Origin: Bradyrhizobium sp. ISRA430
GTDB taxonomy: Bacteria; Pseudomonadota; Alphaproteobacteria; Rhizobiales; Xanthobacteraceae
Direction: 5' to 3'
Assembly (NCBI RefSeq): GCF_029909975.1
Contig: NZ_CP094516.1
Coordinates: 8,500,907 to 8,564,906, forward strand
Length of the DNA: 64,000 nt
This document shows, piece by piece, positions 8,842 through 18,800 of the stretch (positions are counted from its first letter, which is position 1; every line of letters begins with the position of its first letter). Both the position numbers and the translations under genes were made by a program. Below the pieces are notes generated by a model that saw nothing but the letters and a program-made list of their open reading frames with translations, was not told the origin of the DNA and did not search any database.

Positions 8842-8912
8842 CTGACCGACCGCATGTGCGAGAAGCGGGTGACTGAGCGCACCAAATCTACGACCGCAAA
8901 TGCCCCGGCCTC
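8842..8912 (+). pseudogene. Integrase N-terminal fragment, opposite orientation, frameshifted
   Basis: On the plus strand the sequence encodes LTDRMCEKRVTERTK and, after a one-base loss near 8887, YDRKCPGL. This matches the N-terminal start of the same class of P4-type integrases (LTDRMC...ERTK-YDRKCPGLYVS). It is broken off at 8912, exactly where a dispersed palindromic element begins. The match rests on memory of the family and the piece is short, so confidence is moderate. Confidence 0.45.
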
Positions 8913-8981
8913 GGCGCAGCGAAGTAATCCAGAATCCCTCCGCGGCAGCAGCCTGGATTGCTTCGCTTCGCTCGCAATGAC
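8912..8981. repeat. Dispersed palindromic element, copy 1
   Basis: Arms GCAGCGAAGTAATCCAGA and CTGGATTGCTTCGCTTCGC end in CGCAATGAC. It is the same element as 36526-36603 and 49689-49766 but with a decayed left end. It belongs to a family of hairpin repeats found between genes in Bradyrhizobium-type genomes. Confidence 0.7.
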
Positions 8982-9015
8982 GATGTGGACACAGGTGCAC
9001 GCCAGAACTTCGGTC

Positions 9016-9165
9016 GTCATGCCCGGGGCTTGCCGTCTTCGCTGAAGCTACGCCGGCCCAACACCGGTAGCCGGCGAAGCCTCGGCGGAGCCGGGTCCCG
9101 GACATCCACATCTACCCTCACGTGCGGTGATGCGTGGATGGCCGGGGACAAGCCCGGCCATGATG
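9016..9165. repeat. GTCATGCCCGG-type palindromic repeat cluster
   Basis: The outer arms GTCATGCCCGGGGCTTG and CAAGCCCGGCCATGATGA face each other. Inside is a second inverted pair around CGCCGGC ... GCCGGCG. It fills the space before the next gene and could act as a strong hairpin at transcript ends. Confidence 0.55.
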
Positions 9166-9180
9166 AAGTGACCGCTCGTC

Positions 9181-10557
9181 TCAGGAGAAGAACGCGATCT
9201 TCTCCGCCTGGGTCATGCGGCGGATCGGGGCGAGGGGATCGTTCGCGGGAGCGCGGGGCTTTTGCAGGATGCCGCTAGCGAGAATGGTTGCGCCGAGCGA
9301 AGGCTCGGGCAGGGGGGACGGCATGGGCAGCGTCGCGGTCGGCGCCATGGGGAATGTCGCCGTGACTGCCACGGCCGGGGCCGGATGCTCCATCACCTCA
9401 GCCGCAGCCTCGGCGATCGCGTCGGTGAGGCGCGCGAGCGATTCAGCCGCAATCGGCGCCTCGACAGCCGGCGCCTGTGCTGCAATCGGCGCGACGGCAG
9501 GCTCTTCCTCGATCGGTGCGACGGCCGGCTCGGCTGCGATCGGCTCAGCGACGTCAGCGGCCATCGGCTCGCGGATGTCCGCGGGCATCTCCATCGGCTC
9601 GATGATCTCGTCGAAATCCGGATCGGGCGCGGCCATCTCGAATGCGATCCGCTCGAGCACGGCTTCGTCCTCGGCCTCCGCGGCGGCATCGAACGGAAGC
9701 TCCGTCATCTCCGCGATCGCAGCAGGTTCAACGAGGCTCTCTTCAGCCGCGACCTGGCTTTCGGCAACGATCTCCGGCTCAACCGCGACGTCCATCGCTT
9801 CGTCAGCGCCGGAGTTCGCCTCGGTGGCGCCGATCTCTTCAAGGGCCGCTTCAGGCTCGGCCGGCGCTGCAACGCCCTGCGGCGCCTCCGTAAAGGCCGT
9901 GGGCGCTTCGCTGGCCATTGCGGCAGGTGCAGCCTCGACAGCCGCTGCTTCCACCACAGTCGGCGCTTCCTGCACCGGAGCCGACGAAGGACGTGCGGCT
10001 GTCTGCGGCGCTGCGCTGCCGTCAACGTCGGTCTGCTCGATCCGGTCCTTGAGCAGATCGAAGGCGGCCTTGAGCTCGGTGCGCAGGTCGATGGTCGAGA
10101 CCTGCGTGCAGGCGCTCTCGATCGAGGCGAGCTGCGAATCAATCAGGTCGCAGATTCGCCCGTCGGCGCCGATCTCGCGCCAGCGCCAGGAGATCTCCTT
10201 GATGATGCGGACGCCGCGCTGGATCGGCGCGAGGGCCGCCTCGATCGCCGACGGATTGAACGCCGCGGCGGCTGCGCCTTCGGTGTCCTCGACCGCGCGG
10301 CGGATCGCCACCAGCGCCTCGGGCAGGCGATCCTCGATGACAGGTTGCCGCTGCGCCGCAAGGGTTTCTTCGATTTTCGCGACCGCATCAAGCACCATGC
10401 GGGTGTCGGCATTTCGGTTGCGCTTGGCGTATTCGCCGAGGAACCAGCGGCCGCGCGCAGTCTCCATGAAGGCTTCGCGGATCGCGTCGTAGTCCTGCTC
10501 GTTCGGCTCGGCCGCGCGGGCAGACATGGGCGAGAGGGCAAATGCTTCAGTGGCCAT
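9181..10557 (-). CDS. Conserved Ala/Glu/Pro-rich protein of unknown function
   Basis: The 458-residue protein has two parts. Residues about 1-190 are well-ordered and charged, with RGRWFLGEYAKRNRNADT followed by helices (VLDAVAKIEETL, IKEISWRWREIGADGR). Residues about 200-440 are a very acidic, Ala/Pro/Glu-rich low-complexity region with repeated P-x-E and AEP units. The C-terminus (PLAPIRRMTQAEKIAFFS) is again conserved-looking. There is no signal peptide or membrane segment. The ATG at 10557 gives the conserved start; an earlier in-frame start at 10605 adds 16 residues of poor quality. The helical N-terminal region faintly recalls chemotaxis phosphatase-type helices, but this is not enough for a call. 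Confidence 0.65.
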   Translation of the reverse strand: MATEAFALSPMSARAAEPNEQDYDAIREAFMETARGRWFLGEYAKRNRNADTRMVLDAVAKIEETLAAQRQPVIEDRLPEALVAIRRAVEDTEGAAAAAFNPSAIEAALAPIQRGVRIIKEISWRWREIGADGRICDLIDSQLASIESACTQVSTIDLRTELKAAFDLLKDRIEQTDVDGSAAPQTAARPSSAPVQEAPTVVEAAAVEAAPAAMASEAPTAFTEAPQGVAAPAEPEAALEEIGATEANSGADEAMDVAVEPEIVAESQVAAEESLVEPAAIAEMTELPFDAAAEAEDEAVLERIAFEMAAPDPDFDEIIEPMEMPADIREPMAADVAEPIAAEPAVAPIEEEPAVAPIAAQAPAVEAPIAAESLARLTDAIAEAAAEVMEHPAPAVAVTATFPMAPTATLPMPSPLPEPSLGATILASGILQKPRAPANDPLAPIRRMTQAEKIAFFS

Positions 10558-10632
10558 GGCAATCTCGTCGCGCAAATCAGTGCGCGTTACAGTAACGATC
10601 ACCACGATATCGACCGAATCGCAATTGGTTTG

Positions 10633-11829
10633 ATGGCACCCGAATCACAAATCCCCGTTGCTGCACCTCTGAAGCAGCGATTCGCCGTACGCCTGGCGCT
10701 GTTCTATTCGGCGGTGTTCGCGGTGTCGGGCGCTCATCTGCCGTTCTTCTCGGTCTGGCTGAAAGCGATCGGCATCGATGCGGCCTGGATCGGCGTTATC
10801 ATGGCGCTGCCGGCGATGACGCGTTTTACCACGCTGCCTTACGCAACCGCTTTGGCCGAAAAGCGCCGCGCCATTCGCGCCGGCATGATGGTGTCGGTGT
10901 TCGCGACCGCCGCGGGCTTTGCCGTGCTCGGCCTGCAGCAACAGCCGCTGGCGCTGTTCCTGGTCTACGCTGTGACCTGCGTGCTCTGGACGCCGACGAT
11001 CCCGCTGACTGATGCTTATGCATTGCGTGGCGTCGCTCACTACAAGCTCGACTATGGGCCGGTGCGGCTGTGGGGCTCGGCGGCCTTCGCCGCCGGTTCT
11101 CTCGCTTGCGGCTTTCTGGTCGACACGATAGCCGCGCGCGACCTGATCTGGGTCATCGTCGCGCTTGCCGTCGTCGCCGCGCTCGCAAGCCTCCTGCTTC
11201 AGCCGCTCGACGATGTGCGGCGAAAGGGCGCGGAGCTGCGCGGCGGAACGGCACTGCTGCGCGATCCCGCCTTCTGGGCCATCATCGTCTCGGCTGCGCT
11301 GATCCAGGACAGCCATGTCGCCTACTATACATTTTCGGCGATCAACTGGCGGGCCCACGGCCTCGGCGGGCTAACCATCGCGGGCCTGTGGACGCTCGGC
11401 GTGATCGCCGAGATTTGCGTCTTCGCGCTGTCGCGCCGCTTCTCGCTGCACGCCTCGTCACTCATGGCGATCGGCGGTGCGGGCGCCGTCGCGCGCTGGA
11501 TCGTCACCGCGAACGAGCCGCCGCTTGCACTGCTCGCGATCGTGCAGCTTGGCCACGGTCTTACCTTCGGCATGACCATCCTCGGCACCATGAGTCTCCT
11601 GGTGCAGCGCGTGCCATCGCATCAGATCGCACGCGGGCAGGGCTACTACGCTGCGTGCATCGGGCTGTTGGGTGCGGCGACCTCGATCGTCTCGGGCGCG
11701 ATCTACGCGCGCATCGGCGAGGGCCTGTATTACGTGATGGCTGCGATGGCCGGCGTTGGTGCGCTCGTGATCTGGTCGACGCGGCACCGTCTCAGGGCTC
11801 AGCCCCAGAGCGAGGAGTCCGGCGGATAG
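10633..11829 (+). CDS. MFS transporter, HcaT/nucleoside-symporter-like
   Basis: The 398-residue protein has twelve hydrophobic segments and begins with FAVRLALFYSAVFAVSGAHLPFF, typical of the MFS_1-like (PF12832) group that includes HcaT. KLDYGPVRLWGSAAF after the fourth segment is a hallmark of that group. The substrate is unknown; aromatic acids or nucleosides are known for relatives. It is divergent from the Ala-rich protein gene, and its 3' end overlaps the convergent epimerase gene by 31 bases. The ATG at 10633 is chosen because the longer open frame upstream is antisense to the neighbouring gene. Its ribosome binding site is weak. Confidence 0.85.
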   Translation: MAPESQIPVAAPLKQRFAVRLALFYSAVFAVSGAHLPFFSVWLKAIGIDAAWIGVIMALPAMTRFTTLPYATALAEKRRAIRAGMMVSVFATAAGFAVLGLQQQPLALFLVYAVTCVLWTPTIPLTDAYALRGVAHYKLDYGPVRLWGSAAFAAGSLACGFLVDTIAARDLIWVIVALAVVAALASLLLQPLDDVRRKGAELRGGTALLRDPAFWAIIVSAALIQDSHVAYYTFSAINWRAHGLGGLTIAGLWTLGVIAEICVFALSRRFSLHASSLMAIGGAGAVARWIVTANEPPLALLAIVQLGHGLTFGMTILGTMSLLVQRVPSHQIARGQGYYAACIGLLGAATSIVSGAIYARIGEGLYYVMAAMAGVGALVIWSTRHRLRAQPQSEESGG

Positions 11830-12791
11830 ACCAGGCTGCCGTCATAGCGCAGGGCGTGATCGCGATCGCGCGCCAGCAGGAGCGGTCCGTCGAGATCGAC
11901 GAAGCGCGCCTGCGGCGTGACCAGCATCGCGGGTGCCATCGACAGCGAGGTGGCGACCATGCAGCCGACCATGATCTTGAAGCCGAGCGCCTGTGCCGCA
12001 TCGGCCATGGCGAGCGCCTCGGTGAGGCCGCCGGTCTTGTCGAGCTTGATGTTCACGGCGTCATAGCGCTCGCGCAAAGGCGCGAGCGAAGAGCGGTCAT
12101 GCACGCTCTCATCGGCGCAGACCGCGAGCGGGCGCTTGATCCGTGCCAGCGCGCCGTCCTGCCCGGCCGGCAGCGGCTGCTCTACCAGCGTGACGCCGAC
12201 CGCGGCGCAGGCGGCGAGGTTGCGTTCCAGATTGGCCTCGGTCCAGGCCTCGTTGGCATCGACGATCAGTTCCGATTCGGGGGCGGCCTTGCGCACCGCT
12301 GCGATCCTGGCTTCGTCGCCATCGCCGCCGAGCTTGATCTTGAGCAGCGGCCGGTGCGCCGCCTTGGCGGTGGCCGTCGCCATCGCCTCCGGGCTGCCCA
12401 GCGAGATCGTGTAGGCCGTGGTGCACTCGCCCGGCACCGGGCGGCCCAGCAGGTTCCAGGCTCGAACGTCCGCTGTCTTGGCTTCCAGGTCGATCAGGGC
12501 GCAGTCCAGCGCGTTGCGGGCCGCGCCCGGCGGCATAGCCGTTTGCAGGGCCTTCCGGGTGAGGCCCCCGGCAATGGCGTCCTGCATGGCCTGGAGGGCC
12601 CCAAGCGTTCCCTCGGGCGTCTCGCCATAGCGTGGATAAGGAACGCATTCGCCCCGGCCGGTCAGCCCATCCCGGCTAATTTCCGCCACAACGGTGACGG
12701 CCTCTGTCTTGGCACCTCGACTGATCGTGAAGGTCCCGGCGATCGGGAAGCGCTCGATGCGCGCCAACATCGAAAGTTTGCTGGAAGTCAT
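11799..12791 (-). CDS. L-Ala-D/L-Glu (dipeptide) epimerase, enolase superfamily
   Basis: The 330-residue enolase-superfamily protein keeps the muconate-lactonizing subgroup catalytic set: KIKLGG (the KxK base), VDANEAW (metal Asp), VEQPLP (metal Glu), CADES (metal Asp) and NIKLDKTGG (second base Lys). The pattern and length match dipeptide epimerases that act on L-Ala-Glu released during murein recycling. An N-terminal capping domain covers residues about 1-120. The ATG at 12791 is preferred; a TTG five codons earlier is possible. It converges on the MFS gene with a 31-base overlap at the 3' ends. Confidence 0.85.
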   Translation of the reverse strand: MTSSKLSMLARIERFPIAGTFTISRGAKTEAVTVVAEISRDGLTGRGECVPYPRYGETPEGTLGALQAMQDAIAGGLTRKALQTAMPPGAARNALDCALIDLEAKTADVRAWNLLGRPVPGECTTAYTISLGSPEAMATATAKAAHRPLLKIKLGGDGDEARIAAVRKAAPESELIVDANEAWTEANLERNLAACAAVGVTLVEQPLPAGQDGALARIKRPLAVCADESVHDRSSLAPLRERYDAVNIKLDKTGGLTEALAMADAAQALGFKIMVGCMVATSLSMAPAMLVTPQARFVDLDGPLLLARDRDHALRYDGSLVYPPDSSLWG

Positions 12792-12934
12792 TTGGAACTC
12801 TGGCAATTTCTGAACCGGCTGGTTACCTGATGCAACTAACAGTGGCTAGTTGGGGGTACCTTCTCTAGGTAGGGGCGCGTGCGCAACCATCTCTATTCTT
12901 CCGCCTCGGATGCCTCGGCACGGGAGCGGACATC

Positions 12935-14068
12935 TTGAGCGGCGATCCGAAGCTGGAGCGGATTGCCAAAGGCAATGCGCTGGCACTCTGCGCCACCGGA
13001 ACCTGGACCGCGAGCTTCGCGCCGGTCCTGGAGCGGATGGTGGCTGAGGCCGAGAAACTCGCCGGCAGCCCGCAGAGCATTTTCATCGACGTCTCCGAAG
13101 TCGCGAAACTCGACACCTTTGGTGCCTGGCTGATCGAGCGGCTGCGCCGCAGCCTCACGCAAGGTCCCGTCGAGGCGCAGATCGCAGGTCTGTCGGCGGA
13201 CTATTCGAGCCTGGTCGACGAAGTGCGGCGGGTGAAGGCGACGCCGGTCGTCGAGACCGGCGCGGTCACGATCACCGGCATGCTGGAGCAGATCGGCCGG
13301 GCCGTGGCTGGTGTTGCCGGCACGGTAGCGGGCCTCGTCGACATGCTCGGCGCGGTGCTTGCGGCGAGCGGCCGCGTGCTGATCCACCCGCGATCGCTCC
13401 GCCTGACCTCGACCGTGCATCATCTCGAGCAGGTCTGCTGGCGCGCGGTGCCGATCATCGTGCTGATCACCTTCCTGATCGGCTGCATCATCGCACAGCA
13501 GGGCATCTTCCATTTCCGCAGGTTCGGCGCCGATATCTTCGTCGTCGACATGCTGGGCGTGCTGGTGCTGCGCGAGATCGGCGTCTTGCTGGTCGCGATC
13601 ATGGTCGCGGGCCGTTCCGGCAGTGCCTACACCGCCGAGCTCGGCTCGATGAAGATGCGCGAGGAGATCGACGCGCTGCGGACTATGGGTTTTGATCCGA
13701 TCGAGGTCTTGGTGCTGCCGCGCATGCTGGCGCTGGTGCTGGCGCTGCCGATCCTCGCCTTTCTCGGCGCCATGGCGGCGCTCTATGGCGGCGGGCTGGT
13801 GGCGTGGCTCTATGGTGGCGTCGATCCCGAGGCCTTCCTCTTGCGCCTGCGCGACGCCATCTCGATCGACCATTTCATCGTCGGCATCGTGAAGGCGCCG
13901 GTGATGGCCGCCGTGATCGGCATCGTCGCCTGTGTCGAAGGGTTAGCTGTGCAGGGCAGCGCGGAATCGCTCGGGCAGCACACGACGTCGTCTGTGGTGA
14001 AGGGCATCTTCTTCGTCATCGTCATGGACGGCGTGTTCGCCATCTTCTTCGCATCGATCGGAATGTGA
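12935..14068 (+). CDS. mlaE: MlaE-type lipid ABC transporter permease with N-terminal STAS domain
   Basis: The 377-residue protein fuses a STAS-like domain (about 1-95, with FIDVSEVAKLDTFGAWLIERL) to an MlaE permease (about 120-377). The permease carries the conserved coupling region REIGVLLVAIMVAGRSGSAYTAELGSMK and REEIDALRTMG. In E. coli the STAS protein MlaB is separate. The fusion is common in alphaproteobacteria. The gene starts with TTG at 12935, behind GGGAG at 12922-12926; no in-frame ATG is available. Its stop overlaps the start of the ATPase gene. Together with the next two genes it forms an importer or exporter of phospholipids between the membranes. Confidence 0.9.
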   Translation: MSGDPKLERIAKGNALALCATGTWTASFAPVLERMVAEAEKLAGSPQSIFIDVSEVAKLDTFGAWLIERLRRSLTQGPVEAQIAGLSADYSSLVDEVRRVKATPVVETGAVTITGMLEQIGRAVAGVAGTVAGLVDMLGAVLAASGRVLIHPRSLRLTSTVHHLEQVCWRAVPIIVLITFLIGCIIAQQGIFHFRRFGADIFVVDMLGVLVLREIGVLLVAIMVAGRSGSAYTAELGSMKMREEIDALRTMGFDPIEVLVLPRMLALVLALPILAFLGAMAALYGGGLVAWLYGGVDPEAFLLRLRDAISIDHFIVGIVKAPVMAAVIGIVACVEGLAVQGSAESLGQHTTSSVVKGIFFVIVMDGVFAIFFASIGM

Positions 14069-14853
14069 TGATGGCGCAAGAAATCCAAACCGCGATTCAA
14101 AATCCCATCATCCGCGTCCGCGACATCACCGTGCAGTTCGGCGCGACGCGCGTGCTCGACGGCCTCAATCTCGACGTCAAGCGCGGCGAGATCCTCGGCT
14201 TCGTCGGCCCGTCGGGCGCGGGCAAATCGGTGCTGACGCGCACCATCATCGGCCTCGTGCCGAAGGTCGCCGGCCGCATCGAGGTGTTCGGCGTCGATCT
14301 CGATGCGTCCGGCGGCGCAGAGCGCCGCGGCGTCGAACGGCGCTGGGGCGTGCTGTTTCAGCAGGGCGCGCTGTTCTCCTCGCTGACCGTACGGCAGAAC
14401 ATCCAGTTTCCGATGCGCGAATATCTGCGGGTGTCGCAGCGGCTGATGGACGAGATCACCATCGCCAAGCTCATCATGGTCGGCCTCAAGCCCGAGGTCG
14501 CCGAGCGCTTCCCGTCGGAGCTCTCCGGCGGCATGATCAAGCGCGTGGCGCTGGCGCGGGCGCTGTCGCTCGATCCGGACCTTGTCTTCCTGGATGAGCC
14601 GACTTCTGGCCTCGATCCGATCGGCGCCGGCGATTTCGACGAGCTGGTCAGGACCCTGCAGCGTACTTTGGGCCTGACCGTTTTCATGGTAACCCACGAC
14701 CTCGACAGCCTCTACACAGCCTGTGACCGCATCGCCGTTTTAGGGAACGGTAAGATCATTGCGGCAGGGTCGATGGCCGACATGCAGGCCTCGCAGCATC
14801 CCTGGCTGAGGCAGTATTTTCATGGCAAGCGCGCCCGCGCGGTCATGGGTTGA
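14068..14853 (+). CDS. mlaF: MlaF-type ABC transporter ATP-binding protein
   Basis: The 261-residue ATPase has Walker A GPSGAGKS (47-54), Q-loop LFQQGALFSSLTV, signature LSGGM (about 152), Walker B LVFLDEPTSGLDP and switch histidine VTHD. The FQQGALFSSLTV segment is characteristic of the Mla/Mkl branch. It powers the MlaE permease. The start overlaps the mlaE stop by one base (TGATG), with a second ATG one codon later, so the two proteins are coupled. Confidence 0.93.
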   Translation: MMAQEIQTAIQNPIIRVRDITVQFGATRVLDGLNLDVKRGEILGFVGPSGAGKSVLTRTIIGLVPKVAGRIEVFGVDLDASGGAERRGVERRWGVLFQQGALFSSLTVRQNIQFPMREYLRVSQRLMDEITIAKLIMVGLKPEVAERFPSELSGGMIKRVALARALSLDPDLVFLDEPTSGLDPIGAGDFDELVRTLQRTLGLTVFMVTHDLDSLYTACDRIAVLGNGKIIAAGSMADMQASQHPWLRQYFHGKRARAVMG

Positions 14854-14869
14854 GTAGCCGGAGCACCTG

Positions 14870-15748
14870 ATGGAAACGCGGGCGAATTACGTACTGATCG
14901 GGTCGTTCACGCTGGCGGTGATCGCCGCTGCGATCGGCTTCGTGCTGTGGTTTCAGTCGCTGCACACCACCAAGCAGCGCAGTCCCCTGCGTGTCGTGTT
15001 CGAGGGACCGGCGGCCGGCCTGCGCAATGGCGGTAGCGTCAACTTCAACGGTATCAGGGTAGGTGAAGTTGTTTCGGTGAAGCTGGACAACCCGCGGCGG
15101 GTTGTCGCACTCGCCATGGTCGAGAACAATGCCCCGATCCGCAAGGACACCCTGGTCGGCCTGGAATTCCAGGGTCTAACCGGCGTCGCCGCGATCTCGC
15201 TCAAGGGCGGCGAGGAGGCCGCGCCCGCGCCGCCGCTCGACGAAGACGGCATCCCGACGCTGACGGCCGACCCGAACAAGCTCCAGGATGTCACCGAGGC
15301 GATCCGCGGCACGCTCCAGAACATCAACAAGCTTGTCGCCGACAATCAGGAATCGGTGAAGAAGTCGCTGAGGAACCTCGAGACTTTCACCAACTCGCTG
15401 GCGCGCAACTCCGAGAGGGTCGACGCCGTGATGGCCAAGGTCGACGGCGTGATGCTCAAGGCCGACAACCTCATGCTCGGCCTCAATACGCTCGCCGGCG
15501 GCAAGGACGGTGGCGAGCTATTCCAGGCGGTGAAGTCGATCCGCGAGCTCGCCGATGACTTCGACAAGCGCTCCGGTGCGCTGATGGCCGACGGCCGCCG
15601 CACACTCGGCGACATCAGTCGCGCCGTGAACAATTTCGACCGCAACCCCACGCGCGTGCTTTTCGGCGCCAGCAACAGCACGCAGGCCGCGCCGCCACCG
15701 GCCGAGCCGCCGAAGCCCACGTCTTCGAACGAGCGCCGGCGGCAGTAG
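14870..15748 (+). CDS. mlaD: MCE/MlaD-family lipid-binding protein
   Basis: The 292-residue protein has one N-terminal membrane anchor (about residues 7-28) and one MCE domain (about 40-120, with GLRNGGSVNFNGIRVGEV and LEFQGLTGVAAISLKGG). A long helical tail of about 130 residues follows, then a Pro-rich end. MCE proteins form hexameric rings that bind lipid in the periplasm next to MlaE/MlaF. GGAG precedes the ATG. No MlaC-like carrier or auxiliary lipoprotein follows: a terminator comes next, so the operon is a minimal three-gene version. Confidence 0.9.
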   Translation: METRANYVLIGSFTLAVIAAAIGFVLWFQSLHTTKQRSPLRVVFEGPAAGLRNGGSVNFNGIRVGEVVSVKLDNPRRVVALAMVENNAPIRKDTLVGLEFQGLTGVAAISLKGGEEAAPAPPLDEDGIPTLTADPNKLQDVTEAIRGTLQNINKLVADNQESVKKSLRNLETFTNSLARNSERVDAVMAKVDGVMLKADNLMLGLNTLAGGKDGGELFQAVKSIRELADDFDKRSGALMADGRRTLGDISRAVNNFDRNPTRVLFGASNSTQAAPPPAEPPKPTSSNERRRQ

Positions 15749-15753
15749 AGGGC

Positions 15754-15866
15754 GCGAATGGCGCGTGGCGAATAGCCATAGGGCCCTCCACACAGCGTCG
15801 ATCCAAAACAAAACGGAGCCCGCGAGGGCTCCGTTTTTCATGCGCTATTCGCTACTCGCCATTCGC
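15754..15866. repeat. Inverted repeat flanking the mla terminator
   Basis: GCGAATGGCGCGTGGCGAATAGC (15754-15776) faces GCTATTCGCTACTCGCCATTCGC (15844-15866), 21 of 23 positions pairing. The terminator hairpin sits between them, so the whole segment can fold into one long cruciform between two convergent operons. Confidence 0.6.
15811..15838 (+). terminator. Rho-independent terminator of the mla operon
   Basis: A perfect 11-bp stem AAACGGAGCCC / GGGCTCCGTTT closes on GCGA and runs into TT, with an A-rich upstream side. It could work in both directions between mlaD and the convergent giant coiled-coil gene. Confidence 0.85.
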
Positions 15867-15876
15867 GAGCTTCGTC

Positions 15877-18800
15877 TCACCCCAACCGTCCCGCTGCATG
15901 TGCGAGCAGGGTGTAGACCAGACCCGTCTCCGAGGTGAGGTGGCTGCGCAGCTCCTGCGGGCCACGGCCGTCGCGGGCGACTTCGTCGAGCAGGCGTTCG
16001 AACTCCGCGATGTAGCGGTCGACCGTGCTCTTGAAGTTGCGGTCGGCGCGGTACTTGCGGGCGACCTCGTCGAAGGCCTTCTGGCCGGCGGGCGTATAGA
16101 GCCGCTTGGTGAAGGCCTTGTTCTCGCCGCGCTGATAGCGGTCCCACATCTCGGATGCGAGGTTGCGGTCCATCAGCCGGCCGATGTCGAGCGACAGCGA
16201 CTCCAGCGGATTGCCACCATTCTGCGGGGCCTGCGGCTGCTGCGGAGCCGGAGCACGGCCGCGCGGTGCCTCACGGCCCGCGGGGGCGGCAGGACCGGTG
16301 TCGGCGCGGTTCAAGAGGTCCGACAGCCAGCCGTCACGGCCCTGGTCGTTGCCGGCGGGCGCGACCGGGGGAGCCTCGGGGCGGCGCGAGGCGGGCACGC
16401 CGAGGTCGGGCGGCGGCAGGGTCGAGGCGCTGGTGCTCTCGCGCATGCGCGTCTCGGTGCCGCGGCCGGCGACGGCTGCCAACATCGGCTCTTCCTGACG
16501 CTGGACCGTGGCGCGGCCTGTCGTCGTGACATCGAGACCGCGGCCGTGCTGCGCCACGATGCGGTTGAGCTCGGCGAGCGCCTCGATCTGGTCGACGATC
16601 ACCTTGCGCATCTGCGCGGTGCTCTCGGCGGCCTCCTGAGGCATCTCGAGCACACCGCGCCGCAGCTCGTTGCGGGTGGCTTCGAGCTCGTTGTGCATCT
16701 CGAACGCCATCTGCTTCATGCTGGAGACGAGGTTGGCGAACTTCTCGGTCGATTGCTTGAACATCGCATCCGCCTCGTCTGTGGTCTGGCGGTAGATGTC
16801 GTGCATGGCCTCGATGGTCTGCCGGTGTTCCTCTTCGGACGCGGACCGCACCGCCTCGAACTGGCGGGTGATCGCGGCCGAGCCGGCGCCGGCGGTCTCT
16901 GCCACGACGCGGGCGATGTCGCGGGCGCGCTCTTCGGCTGCGGCGAGCGATTCATCGAGCAGGCCGGTGAAGCGCGACAGCCGCTGGTCGAGATCGGCCG
17001 TGCGCAGGTCGATCGTGGTGACGAGCGACTCCAGCGCCTGCTTGCGCTCGGCAAGCGAAGCGGTGGTGTTCTTGTTGCTCTGCTCGACAACGGTCGCGGC
17101 ATCGACGAGCGCCTTGCCGTGAGCGTCGAACTGGGTCGACAGCTCGCCGAGATCCTGGAGCGCCTTCGTGGTCTTGGTGTTGAACACGTTGAGCTGCTCT
17201 TCCAGGTTCTGCGTCGCCGTGCCGTTGCGGGCGGTGACGTCGTTCATCGCCGAGACGAAGTCGGCGACGCGCGTCACCAGCGCCCGCTCGAGCGAGTTGA
17301 GGTTGTCGTGCGCCCCGGTCAGCACCTCCTGGAGGAGGATGTTGCCTTCGCGCAGCCGCTCGAACAGGGCCACCGTGTCGGTGCGCAGGATCTTGCTGGT
17401 CTCCTGCATCTCGGTGACCGCCGCGATCGAGACCTGGCGCGACTGGTCGATCGCGGAACGCGAGGCTTGCTCGAGGTCCTTGAGCGACTTGGCGACCGCG
17501 CCAGTGGCGAGCTCGCTCGCCGCGTTGATGGTGCGCGCCACCTCGGAGCCGTTGCCCATCATCGCCTGCGAGAACGCCTGGCCGCGCGTCTCGATCGACT
17601 TCAGCGCGTCCGACGTGACGCGGTCGATGTCGAGCGTGAGCTGACTGGCCTTCGAGCCGATCGCATCGATCAGCGCACCGCGCTTGGCGTCGATCATGTT
17701 CGACAGGCGGTCGGCCTGCTGCTGCACGTAGGTGACGATCTCGTCGGTCTTGCCGGTCATAGCCTGGCCGAAGCTGCTGCTGGCGGCGAGCACTGAGCGC
17801 TCGACGTCGGCCGAGCTCGACTTGACTCGCGAGCTCGCCTCGTTGGAGGCGCTGATCAGCGCGTTCTGCGCGTTGAGCGCGCTGGTCTGGATGTCGTTGG
17901 TCGCGTTCGCGGTGGCCGCGCCGAGCGCACGCTCGATTTCGGTCGAGATCGTGCGGATCTGGCTGGCGGCGTCCGCCGACGTCGAGGTCAGGGACGTCTG
18001 CGCTTCGCGCGCGCTGTTGAGGATCGTCGAGGCCGTGTCGGCGCCGACCGCGGTCAGCGTGCGCTCGATGTCCGTGGTCAGCGACTTGATCTGGCTTGCT
18101 GCGTCCGTCGAAGCGGAGATCAGCGTGCCTTGGGCCTCGCGCACGCCGCTCGTGAGCGCCTCGATGGTAGCGCCGCCGGCGGTCGCCAGCGCGCGCTGCA
18201 TCTCGGCCGCGAGCGAGCGGACCTGGCCGGTCTGCTCGACCGAGACAGCGAGCAGGGTGCTCTGGGCGTCGCGGGCGCTGGCCGTGATCGTTTCGGCCGT
18301 CATCTGGCCGGCCTGCGAGAGCGAACGATGCACCTCGGCTGCGAGCGACTTGACCTGGTTTGCCGCATCCGAGGACGCCGTGACCAGCGTGGTCTGGGCC
18401 TCGCGGGCGCCGGCCGTGATGGTCTCGGCCGTCGAGGTACCCGCCATCGAGAGCGAGCGCTGCACGTCCGAGGACAGCGCTTTGATCTGATTGGCGGTCT
18501 CGGTCGAAGCCGCGATCAGCGTGCCCTGCGCATCACGCGCACCGGCGGTGATCGCCTCGGCCGTGGTGGCACCGGCCATCGACAGCGAGTGCTGCACGTC
18601 GGCGGTGAGCGTCTTGACATGGGTCGCCGCATCCGCGGAGGCGGTGACGAGCGTGGTCTGCACCTCACGGGCGCCGGCCAGGATCGAGGCGGCCGTCGCC
18701 GATCCCGCTGCCGACAGGGTGCGCTCGATGTCGGCCGACAGGGCCTTGATCTGGTTCGATGCTTCGCCCGACGCCCCGACCAGGGTCGACTGCGCCTCAC

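Noticed and set aside
9262..10632. Plus-strand frame running into the MFS gene, and a Ser/Ala-rich frame at 9215-10492
   Set aside because: Both are mirror images of the Ala/Glu/Pro-rich gene on the minus strand. The MFS family start fits 10633.
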